This document shows positions 1-5,736 of a stretch of DNA of 5,736 bases, in pieces. This DNA is from Gemmatimonadota bacterium (GTDB lineage: Bacteria; Latescibacterota; UBA2968; UBA8231). A program made the translations under genes and the position numbers. The stretch covers positions 1 through 5,736 of the forward strand of contig JAPOYQ010000481.1 in NCBI GenBank assembly GCA_026706505.1, written 5' to 3'. Each line of letters starts with the position of its first letter. The first letter of the stretch is position 1. Under the pieces are notes generated by a model. It saw only the letters and a program-made list of their open reading frames with translations, was not told the DNA's origin and ran no database searches.

Positions 1-831
1 GTAAATTTGCCCGTGTATCAATTGTTGGGCGGCAAGTGCCGCGACAAGGTGAAAGTGTACGAAAACGTCGGCGGACAGACGCCCGCGGAAGTGCGGGAGA
101 GTGCGCAGGCGCGGGTGGAGCAGGGGTTTACGTCGTTTCGGATGGGGCCGTTTGTCAGCGGGTTTGAGCAGCGCACCGGCACGGCTAATATATCGACGGC
201 TGTGGAATTGGTGGCCGCGGCGCGGGAGGCGCTTGGGGACGAGATGGATTTGGGGTTGGAAATCCACCGAAACTTGCGGCCGGAGGAGGCGATTGCGCTG
301 GCCACGGAGTTGACGCCCTTTAAGATACTGTACTACGAGGATCCGCTGCCGCCGCAGAGCTTTGAGGCCCTCGAGTACGTCGCCCAGAACATCAACATCC
401 CAATCGCCACGGGCGAGCGGTGCTACAACCCCTTCCAGTTTAAGGATTTGATCGACCGCCAGATCGTCAGCTTTATTCGGCCGGACGTGTCGTTGGCGGG
501 CGGATTCACGCAGGTAAAGAAAATTGCCGCGCTGGCCGAGATGGCTTTCGTCGGGGTGTTCCCCCATCTGATGGGCAGCCCCGTCAACAACGCGGCTTTC
601 GCGCAGCTAGCCGCGGCCATTCCCAACTACACGCACACCGAGCACAATGCCCTCAACGGACCGATGACCGAGATCGTCGATGAGCAGCTACAAGTCGAAG
701 GCGGCTATCGGCTACTGACAGATCGACCGGGGATTGGGGTTGAAATAGTCGAGGACGCGCTGGCGAAATATCCGTACGAGCGCTGGGCGATTAAGGGCAG
801 TTTCCACGCCGACGGCTCGGTGGCGCATTAA
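1..831 (+). CDS. Mandelate racemase/galactonate dehydratase-like enolase-superfamily protein (5' partial)
   Basis: Probable acid-sugar dehydratase that removes water from an aldonate or aldarate to give a 2-keto-3-deoxy acid, in the cytoplasm. The reading frame is open from base 1, so the N-terminal capping domain and start lie upstream; about 276 of a usual ~380-400 residues are visible. The barrel motifs appear in order: E-I-H at 259-267, YYEDP with ligand Glu at 337-339, ATGER with ligand Glu at 415-417, RPD with Asp at 484-486, FPH with His at 565-567 and TEH with Glu at 640-642. The spacing and the RPGIGVEI tail match DgoD (galactonate dehydratase), with DxH at the first site and a His-Asp dyad late in the barrel. 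The first metal ligand, normally Asp, is Glu here. The TAA stop (829-831) lies inside a 9-bp direct repeat flanking an inserted repeat element. The family is clear; the substrate cannot be assigned. Confidence 0.93.
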   Translation, partial: VNLPVYQLLGGKCRDKVKVYENVGGQTPAEVRESAQARVEQGFTSFRMGPFVSGFEQRTGTANISTAVELVAAAREALGDEMDLGLEIHRNLRPEEAIALATELTPFKILYYEDPLPPQSFEALEYVAQNINIPIATGERCYNPFQFKDLIDRQIVSFIRPDVSLAGGFTQVKKIAALAEMAFVGVFPHLMGSPVNNAAFAQLAAAIPNYTHTEHNALNGPMTEIVDEQLQVEGGYRLLTDRPGIGVEIVEDALAKYPYERWAIKGSFHADGSVAH

Positions 832-836
832 TCACT
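828..836. repeat. Left copy of 9-bp direct repeat (putative target-site duplication)
   Basis: TTAATCACT, identical to 972-980. It contains the last base of the final His codon and the TAA stop of the dehydratase gene, so the insertion kept that gene's reading frame and stop intact. Confidence 0.75.
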
Positions 837-971
837 GATGTTACGCATAGGCCTCTAGGTATGGGATGCTTCGCTTCGCTCAGCATGACAAAGAAGGAAA
901 GCGTCAGCCTCTATCATGCTGAGCGGAGCGGAGTAGAAGCATCTTATACCCGGGCCTGTGCGTAACACCAC
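837..971. mobile_element. MITE-like inverted-repeat insertion (non-coding, ~135 bp)
   Basis: The whole gap between genes 1 and 2 is one long imperfect inverted repeat. The outer arm TTACGCATAGGCC (841-853) pairs with GGCCTGTGCGTAA (953-965) over 13 bp including one G-T. GGTAT (858-862) pairs with ATACC (946-950), and GATGCTTC (865-872) with GAAGCATC (936-943). The inner arm 873-888 pairs with 914-929. A 25-base centre (889-913) separates the arms. The exact direct repeat TTAATCACT borders it at 828-836 and 972-980, as expected for a target-site duplication. No coding potential is seen, so any transposase would have to act in trans. The core wording (CTTCGCTTCGCTCAG followed by ATGACA) resembles palindromic intergenic repeats seen in many bacterial genomes; this is from memory, not a search. 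Confidence 0.75.
865..943. repeat. Core stem-loop of the inserted element
   Basis: Bases 865-888 and 914-943 fold into a hairpin: 12 consecutive Watson-Crick pairs next to the 25-base loop, one G-T, 3-4 more pairs, a bulge of about 5 bases (GAGTA, 931-935) on the right arm, then 8 pairs. In RNA, G-U pairs at 863-864 with 944-945 would join it to the outer stem. No T-run follows the right arm, so it does not look like an intrinsic terminator. Confidence 0.8.
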
Positions 972-980
972 TTAATCACT
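972..980. repeat. Right copy of 9-bp direct repeat (putative target-site duplication)
   Basis: TTAATCACT, identical to 828-836. The TAA at 973-975 is also the last in-frame stop upstream of the aldolase gene, which limits its possible starts to 997 (GTG) and 1000 (ATG). Confidence 0.75.
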
Positions 981-987
981 ACGACGC

Positions 988-992
988 GGGAG
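988..992 (+). promoter_or_regulatory. Ribosome binding site of the DapA-family gene
   Basis: GGGAG lies 7 bases before ATG at 1000 but only 4 bases before the in-frame GTG at 997. The spacing favours ATG 1000 as the start. It lies outside the inserted element, so it was probably present before the insertion. Confidence 0.65.
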
Positions 993-999
993 CAATGTG

Positions 1000-1911
1000 A
1001 TGATCGACCATGCCTTGCGGGATCAGCTAAAGGATGTCCACGCCTATGCGCTGACCATTTATCAGGGCGATGACCTCTACGCACTCGATTTGGATGGGTT
1101 TGCGCGCAATATAGCGTGGGCCGCCGACAGGGGAGTGCGGGTTTTTGTGGTGGCCGGCGGAACTGGTGAAAACGACGCATTGGCCCCGCCCGAGCGTTTA
1201 ACACTCGCCGAGTGTGCGCTGGCGACGGTGGGCGAGCGGGTGCTGGTGGTGCCGACTTTGCCCGGCAACTTGGGCGAGGCCGCAGACTTGGCCCCGCGCT
1301 ACGAGGCGTTGGGATTGCGCGTGGCACTGGCCATGGCGCCCTACACGCGCCACCAGGTGCCCGAAGATTCCGAAGGCGTGTATCAATACTACGAGGCGCT
1401 GGGGACGCGGTCGGGGCTGGCGTTGATGCCCTACAATACGCAGGGCTGGTCGGCCGAACTGTTCGAGCGGCTGGCCGAGGTGCCGCAGATCGCTGCGATC
1501 AAGGACCCCTGCGTTGAGCCGCACAACCTCTTCCGCGCCATCAAGCGGCTCGGCGACCGCTTCGTCTGGATCGGCAACAAGCGCCACGATCCGGGCGTGC
1601 TGCACTTCCGCTTCCAGGCTGGGATCGAGGGCTTTACCGCTGGTTTTGTCAACTTTGCTCCGCAGCTCGAGCTGGCGCTTTTCGCTGCCGCGCAACAGCA
1701 GGATTGGCCGCAGATGATCGAGTTGCAGGAGCAGTTGGCTCCCTTGGAGCGGTTGCGCGCACGCTTTGACGACGCCGGTATGCTCAAGACGACGATGGAG
1801 TTGATGGGGTTGGCCGGGGGTGCGGTGCGTCCGCCTCGGATCAATGTGCCGCCGGCGGGGCGCGAAGCGATCAAACAGGAGTTGCAGCGCTTGGGGGTCT
1901 TAGGCGCGTAG
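1000..1911 (+). CDS. DapA/N-acetylneuraminate lyase family aldolase or dehydratase
   Basis: A cytoplasmic class I (Schiff-base) TIM-barrel enzyme acting on 2-keto acids, 303 residues and full length for the family. Counting from GTG 997, GGTGE sits at 54-58, a barrel Tyr in PYN at 146, and the Schiff-base Lys in AAIKDP at 169; FVNFAP is at 217-222. GGTGE and NFxP recall 5-dehydro-4-deoxyglucarate dehydratase (KdgD) and 2-keto-3-deoxy acid aldolases. True lysine-pathway DHDPS has GTTGE and an Arg shortly after the YN motif; neither is seen, so a role in lysine synthesis is unlikely. It follows an acid-sugar dehydratase, which fits cleavage or dehydration of that enzyme's keto-deoxy product. 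ATG 1000 is preferred over GTG 997 because of the ribosome-site spacing. The stop is TAG (1909-1911). Family sure; exact reaction not. Confidence 0.92.
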   Translation: MIDHALRDQLKDVHAYALTIYQGDDLYALDLDGFARNIAWAADRGVRVFVVAGGTGENDALAPPERLTLAECALATVGERVLVVPTLPGNLGEAADLAPRYEALGLRVALAMAPYTRHQVPEDSEGVYQYYEALGTRSGLALMPYNTQGWSAELFERLAEVPQIAAIKDPCVEPHNLFRAIKRLGDRFVWIGNKRHDPGVLHFRFQAGIEGFTAGFVNFAPQLELALFAAAQQQDWPQMIELQEQLAPLERLRARFDDAGMLKTTMELMGLAGGAVRPPRINVPPAGREAIKQELQRLGVLGA

Positions 1912-1945
1912 GTAGTGCAGTGCAGCGGCCATTCGCTAGGTTCTG

Positions 1946-3796
1946 ATGGACGATTCCGCCGTGCGCAAGCAAATGTTGCCCTTGTTCCCCATCACCTTGT
2001 TGGGAGTGGCCGTCGATCTGTGGCTGCGGCCGACGCTCGATTTGCGCCTGACGCAGTGGGCGTGGTGGGGGCTATCGGTGGCGTTCTCGCTGGTGATGTG
2101 GCAGGGTCTTTTCGCGATCAGCAGTCGGTTGCGACCGCGCTGGCAGGCCGCGTTCGTCATCAGTGTCGGCGTGGTGACCGCCGCGCTATCTATGGTGTGG
2201 CTTGACTTCCACGCGGTATTTTACTGTTGGCCAACGGCTTACGCGCTCGTGCATTCGGCTGGCCATCCACGCGAGGCTTGGGGGTATATCCTCAACGAAG
2301 CCGATTGGGGGGACGCGATCGTCTGGGTGGTGGTGGTGGTTTTTGTCGTGGGGTGGTGGTGCTACAAGCTGCGCCCGGGCCGCCAGCCAGCACACGGCAG
2401 AGTTTTGGCCGCGCTGTGCTTGGCCGGGGCGGTGGCTTTTGGCGCGGTGCATCGCCACGCGAGCATCATGGTACCGGATGCAGCGGCTGCGAAGCTGGCC
2501 ATTGACTTTGCCGTCCACTCGCTCGTCGGCGGAGTGCACGGGCGCTTGTTGCAAGCGAGCCGCCCGGCAGCGTCGGCCATCTACAGCGGCGCGCCCGTGG
2601 ATGCCAGCGCACCCAACCTCATCGTGGTGCTTGGGGAAAGCGTCGCGCTCAGTCGCATGGACCTCTACGGGTACGAGCGGCAAACCACGCCCCGGCTGGC
2701 GGCGTTGCGCAAGGCGCGGCCAGCCGATTGGGTGCAGATGGAAAAGGCCGTGTCGAATGCCACAGCGACCAAGGTGGCGCTGCCGGCCATGCTGACCGGA
2801 TTGTTCCCATCGCGCGCGCCCGTGGAGCAGCACACCTTCCCGCTGCTGTGGCACTACGCCCACGCCGCCGGCTACCAGACGGCGCTGATCTCGGCGCAGA
2901 GCTACGCTTGGAACAATCTCGAAGGCTTTTTCGTCGATGATGCGCTGGACCACGCGTTTACGCTCGAGCGCTCGGACGCTGAGATCGTCAATTCCGAAGG
3001 CATGGACGACCGCCGGATGATGGCGGAGACTCTCGCCACCATCGATCGCTTTGCCGCACGCGGCCCGTTTGTGGTGGCCCTGCAATTCAACTGCACGCAT
3101 TATCCGGGGTACTCGCCGCCGGATTGGCAGCCGTGGCCGGACGCGAGCTACGATAATGCGGTCGCCTATATGGACCACTTGCTCGGACGGCTGTTCGACC
3201 ACCTCGCCGCACAGGGGCTAGCGGAGAATACAATTGTGCTATTTGTGGCCGACCACGGCGAAGACCTCGATGGCGTCCACAAACTCCACCGCACGGATTC
3301 GTATTACCAGACGGCGATTGCCGTTCCGTTTTTTGCCGTCGTGCCCGAGCGGCAGCGGCAGCGGTTGGGAACGGGTTGGGGGCAATGGCGTCAGAATGCG
3401 CAGATGCGCGTCGCGCTGACAGACTTGGTGCCGACGGCGCTGGACCTTCTCGGGCTGTCTGCCGATTCCACGGTCGCTGCGTGGCAGGAGCGACTGGACG
3501 GCCGCTCGCTCCTGCGTCCGCTAGATCCCGAGCGCTTGATCGTGGTGGTCAATACGGACGAGCACGTGCAGTGGTCGCGCAAAGGCTATGCGGTCGTGGC
3601 CGACGATTGGAAGTACATCAATTATAGCTGGCGCGGCTCCATGCTGTTCGACTTGGCGACCGACGAGCTGGAACAGCGCGATTTGCTGGCGGGGGGCGAG
3701 TCTGCGCTGAGCCGGGCCGGTCAGCGGCATCTGCGCCGCGTGCGCGCCTTGGTCGCGGAAACGCCCGTGCTGGCCGACATCCACGTGGAGTATTGA
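1946..3796 (+). CDS. Membrane-anchored sulfatase-fold phosphoethanolamine transferase-like protein
   Basis: 616 residues: five hydrophobic segments (about 11-28, 38-60, 68-92, 124-141, 152-172), then a periplasmic alkaline-phosphatase/sulfatase-fold domain (from about 222). The plan matches EptA/CptA/OpgE enzymes, which move phosphoethanolamine from lipid to an envelope acceptor. Visible motifs are VVLGES (metal-ligand Glu 231), YGYERQTTP (241-249), NATATKVALP with the likely nucleophile Thr 275, THYPGY (His 385), and ADHGE (Asp 436, His 437), followed by His 448. The CxPxR formylglycine motif of true sulfatases is absent, so sulfate-ester hydrolysis is unlikely. The start is fixed by an in-frame TAG at 1937-1939 and a short AGG (1938-1940) 5 bases upstream. 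The gene lies 34 bp after the aldolase. The catalytic domain has a single Cys (383), unlike disulfide-rich EptA. The acceptor is unknown; a glycerol-phosphate or other transferase is the alternative. Confidence 0.88.
   Translation: MDDSAVRKQMLPLFPITLLGVAVDLWLRPTLDLRLTQWAWWGLSVAFSLVMWQGLFAISSRLRPRWQAAFVISVGVVTAALSMVWLDFHAVFYCWPTAYALVHSAGHPREAWGYILNEADWGDAIVWVVVVVFVVGWWCYKLRPGRQPAHGRVLAALCLAGAVAFGAVHRHASIMVPDAAAAKLAIDFAVHSLVGGVHGRLLQASRPAASAIYSGAPVDASAPNLIVVLGESVALSRMDLYGYERQTTPRLAALRKARPADWVQMEKAVSNATATKVALPAMLTGLFPSRAPVEQHTFPLLWHYAHAAGYQTALISAQSYAWNNLEGFFVDDALDHAFTLERSDAEIVNSEGMDDRRMMAETLATIDRFAARGPFVVALQFNCTHYPGYSPPDWQPWPDASYDNAVAYMDHLLGRLFDHLAAQGLAENTIVLFVADHGEDLDGVHKLHRTDSYYQTAIAVPFFAVVPERQRQRLGTGWGQWRQNAQMRVALTDLVPTALDLLGLSADSTVAAWQERLDGRSLLRPLDPERLIVVVNTDEHVQWSRKGYAVVADDWKYINYSWRGSMLFDLATDELEQRDLLAGGESALSRAGQRHLRRVRALVAETPVLADIHVEY
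3787..3790 (+). promoter_or_regulatory. Ribosome binding site of the DUF6785-type gene
   Basis: GGAG lies within the last codons of the transferase gene, 9 bases before TTG at 3800. It supports this unusual start and implies translational coupling of the two genes. Confidence 0.6.
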
Positions 3797-3799
3797 AGT

Positions 3800-5736
3800 T
3801 TGCGGCGCTCCATTCCCTCCAACTTTGCCTCTTCCCCCAAAACCCGCCCGGGGACCGCGGTTGGCATTACTTGGCGCGGCTTTTGGACGGGTATCTTCCT
3901 CAGCTTCTTCCTCGCCATTGGCGCGCCATACGCCAACATGGCCATGCACTCGACCTTTATGGCGTGGGATTTTAATACTCCAGGCGCGATTTTCCTGTTC
4001 CTCGTGCTCATCGGCTTGCTCAACGTTTTGTTCAAGGTGGTGGCGCGGAACGGGCTCTGGGCGCTGGGCGTGGCCGTGGTAGCACTGGGTCTCTATCTGG
4101 CCTATTACCTGCCCCAGCCGCAGATCGACCTGTTCAAGCCGGGCCTGTGGTTTGTCTCCTTTTTGGTGGCCTCGGTTCTGCTCAACGCGGCCTTGGTCTG
4201 GCACGGCGGATCGCTGGCTCTCGACCGCGCCGACTTGGTCTTGGTGTACATCATGCTTTTGATGGTCTCGGCCCTGTGTACGATGGGCATGAGCCAGCAG
4301 TTGCTACCCATTCTCGCGGCCTTTGCGTATTACGGCACGCCGCAAAACCAGTGGCAGGAAAAGCTCGGCCCGCTGTTGCCCGAGCGCGCGATCTTGGTTG
4401 ACGACGGGGAGGACAACCGCACCTTCTTCGAGGGCGGGGAAATCCCTTATGGAGCTTGGGCCGAGCCGCTGTTGTGGTGGGCGGTGTTCCTCATCGCGCT
4501 CTACGCGACTATGGTTGCCGCGGCCGTGATCTTGCGGCGTCAGTGGATGGACCGCGAGCGGCTGGCGTACCCGGTGGCGCAGGTGGGGGCGGCCATGGTG
4601 CAGGGCGAGGGCCGGGGTTTGGTCAACCGCTTTTTTAAGAGTCGGGCTATGTGGTATGGCTGCGCCATTCCAGTGCTGTGGGGGTCGCTTGAGGCCCTGC
4701 ACCAGTACTATCCGTCTATGCCCAACGTAAACTTGCAGTGGAACGTGGTCTACTTCGACCAGCTCTTACAACTGCGGATCATCTTCGCGATGGTGGGCTT
4801 TTCTTATTTGATCAACACGAGCATCTCGGCTGGCCTGTGGATCTTCCAGCTCTTGGTCCGGGCCGAGTCCGAGGTCTTGCTGCTGATGGGCCTGACGTCC
4901 AAGCAGAAGTTCGTCTATGGCATTGCCTCTCAGCCCTATCTGGCCTATCAGGGCGGCGGTGCATTACTGGCGCTGGTGCTGGCCGGTCTATGGGTGGGCC
5001 GCGAGCACTTGAAGCGGGTGTTCCGCAAGGCGTTTTGGGGCGCGCGCGACATCGACGATGGCGACGAGATTGTTCCGTATCGCGGCGCGGTCTGCGCTTT
5101 GATAGTTGGCGTGGCGACGATGGTGGGGTGGCTGTGGCTGATGGGGGTGCAATTATGGGTGGCGGCGGTGTTTATAGGGTTGGCGCTGTTGATCTTTATT
5201 GGGATTAGCCGGATCGTGGCCGAGGCGGGGTTGGCGGCTGTGCGCTCGCCTATGATCGCGCCGGACCTGATGATATACGGCTTAGGCGTCAACACGGTTG
5301 GCACCAGCGGGGTGTTCAATTTGTCGCTGGCCTATATCTGGTGTGCCGACATCCGCATCTTTGTGATGGCGCTCTTGGCCAACGGGCTGAAGCTGGTCGA
5401 GGACATGACGCGGCCGAGTCGGCGGGTGGTGATGTGGGGGGTGTGCTTGGCGATTTTGATTGGCGCGGTTGGTTCGTGCTGGATGGTGCTGCACATGGCG
5501 CACCGGCACGGGGGGATCAATCTAGTGGGGTGGTTTTTTAGGGGCGGGCCGTCAACCGTGTACAACTATGCGGTGCGCGGGCTGGAGCCGGCGGGCGTGG
5601 CTTGGGACGGACTCGCTTTTTGCGCTGGTGGCGGCGCGGTCATGCTCTTCCTGATGTGGGCGCGGCATCACGTGCTTTGGTGGCCGTTGCATCCGCTGGG
5701 CTTTGCGGTGGCGGCCAAACACCTGATGGACAAGAT
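3800..5736 (+). CDS. Polytopic membrane protein, DUF6785/DUF6784 type, putative transporter (3' partial)
   Basis: 645 codons are open to the right edge with no stop or frameshift. The protein is strongly hydrophobic, with roughly 13-15 membrane segments, the first around residues 28-46. Features I associate with the DUF6785 family include APYANM (42-47), MGMSQQLLP (162-170), GGEIPYGAW (212-220), ERLAYPV (253-259), RIVAEAGLAAVRSP (471-484) and, near the right edge, WWPLHPLGF (627-635), typical of the C-terminal DUF6784 part; so little is probably missing. The family has no established function; a distant similarity to oligopeptide (OPT) transporters is possible. The start is TTG 3800: the in-frame TGA at 3794-3796 closes the frame just upstream, and the first in-frame ATG (3938) would delete the first membrane segment. 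It follows the transferase by 3 bp in the same frame, so the two are almost certainly cotranscribed. Import of a sugar acid or oligomer is inference only. Confidence 0.85.
   Translation, partial: MRRSIPSNFASSPKTRPGTAVGITWRGFWTGIFLSFFLAIGAPYANMAMHSTFMAWDFNTPGAIFLFLVLIGLLNVLFKVVARNGLWALGVAVVALGLYLAYYLPQPQIDLFKPGLWFVSFLVASVLLNAALVWHGGSLALDRADLVLVYIMLLMVSALCTMGMSQQLLPILAAFAYYGTPQNQWQEKLGPLLPERAILVDDGEDNRTFFEGGEIPYGAWAEPLLWWAVFLIALYATMVAAAVILRRQWMDRERLAYPVAQVGAAMVQGEGRGLVNRFFKSRAMWYGCAIPVLWGSLEALHQYYPSMPNVNLQWNVVYFDQLLQLRIIFAMVGFSYLINTSISAGLWIFQLLVRAESEVLLLMGLTSKQKFVYGIASQPYLAYQGGGALLALVLAGLWVGREHLKRVFRKAFWGARDIDDGDEIVPYRGAVCALIVGVATMVGWLWLMGVQLWVAAVFIGLALLIFIGISRIVAEAGLAAVRSPMIAPDLMIYGLGVNTVGTSGVFNLSLAYIWCADIRIFVMALLANGLKLVEDMTRPSRRVVMWGVCLAILIGAVGSCWMVLHMAHRHGGINLVGWFFRGGPSTVYNYAVRGLEPAGVAWDGLAFCAGGGAVMLFLMWARHHVLWWPLHPLGFAVAAKHLMDK

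Noticed and set aside
916..936. Tiny open frame (ATG 916 to TAG 934) preceded by AAGGA inside the inserted element
   Set aside because: It would encode only six residues, lies in the hairpin arm, and the ribosome-site spacing is too long.
865..950. Rho-independent terminator after the dehydratase gene
   Set aside because: The hairpin is strong but no T-run follows either arm, and the flanking direct repeats explain it better as an inserted element.
941..950. TTATAC as a possible -10 promoter box for the aldolase gene
   Set aside because: No -35-like hexamer is found 16-18 bases upstream, and the bases are accounted for by the inverted-repeat arm.
995..1000. ATG immediately followed by TGA just before the aldolase start (ATGTGATG)
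   Set aside because: An out-of-frame start-stop; with the ribosome site placed for ATG 1000 it is most likely incidental.
1201..1215. Perfect short palindrome ACACTCG-C-CGAGTGT
   Set aside because: It lies inside the aldolase coding region, has 7-bp arms and a one-base centre, and has no second copy or regulatory context; chance is sufficient.
2186..3202. Long antisense open frame (338 codons) opposite the transferase gene
   Set aside because: It is Arg/His-rich low-complexity sequence with no recognisable motif, and it lies opposite a gene with clear family motifs. High-GC coding DNA commonly leaves the opposite strand open.
1946..3796. Annotation as a formylglycine-dependent sulfatase
   Set aside because: The C/S-x-P-x-R modification motif is absent and a Thr-containing phosphoethanolamine-transferase pattern occupies the nucleophile site, next to a five-segment membrane anchor.
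3521..4204. Antisense open frame spanning the junction of the transferase and the membrane protein gene
   Set aside because: Its composition (Gln, His, Arg, Glu) is that of a shadow frame, and it overlaps two well-supported genes on the + strand.
4738..5208. + strand open frame in another phase inside the membrane protein gene
   Set aside because: It is Gly/Arg-rich without motifs; the frame starting at 3800 runs uninterrupted through it with family motifs and membrane segments.

Overview
The window holds four same-strand (+) genes in GC-rich DNA. It looks like the chromosome of an uncultivated Gram-negative-type bacterium, of the sort (Planctomycetes, Poribacteria, Latescibacteria and similar) where sugar-acid enzymes, sulfatase-fold proteins and DUF6785 membrane proteins often occur near one another. 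The lineage is an inference; no marker gene is present. Diderm lifestyle is suggested only by the phosphoethanolamine-transferase-like protein.

Layout: (1) positions 1-831, the C-terminal ~276 residues of a mandelate racemase/galactonate dehydratase-like enolase-superfamily enzyme, start off the left edge; (2) 828-980, a ~135-bp non-coding inverted-repeat element bracketed by a perfect 9-bp direct repeat (TTAATCACT), read here as a MITE-like insertion at the stop codon of gene 1; (3) 1000-1911, a DapA/N-acetylneuraminate-lyase family Schiff-base aldolase or dehydratase; (4) 1946-3796, a membrane-anchored sulfatase-fold protein of the phosphoethanolamine transferase type; (5) 3800-5736, a large polytopic membrane protein of the DUF6785/DUF6784 type, starting at TTG three bases after the previous stop and running off the right edge.

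How the genes may fit together: an acid-sugar dehydratase (gene 1) followed by a pyruvate-type aldolase or keto-deoxy-aldarate dehydratase (gene 2) is the standard two-step logic of sugar-acid catabolism. The DUF6785 protein is a candidate transporter for the same or a related substrate, but that is inference. The role of the transferase in the set is unclear. Gaps are 34 bp between genes 2 and 3 and 3 bp between genes 3 and 4. Removing the inserted element would leave 24 bp between genes 1 and 2, so the four genes look like an operon interrupted by a small mobile repeat. No RNA gene, CRISPR array, IS transposase or clear promoter was seen.
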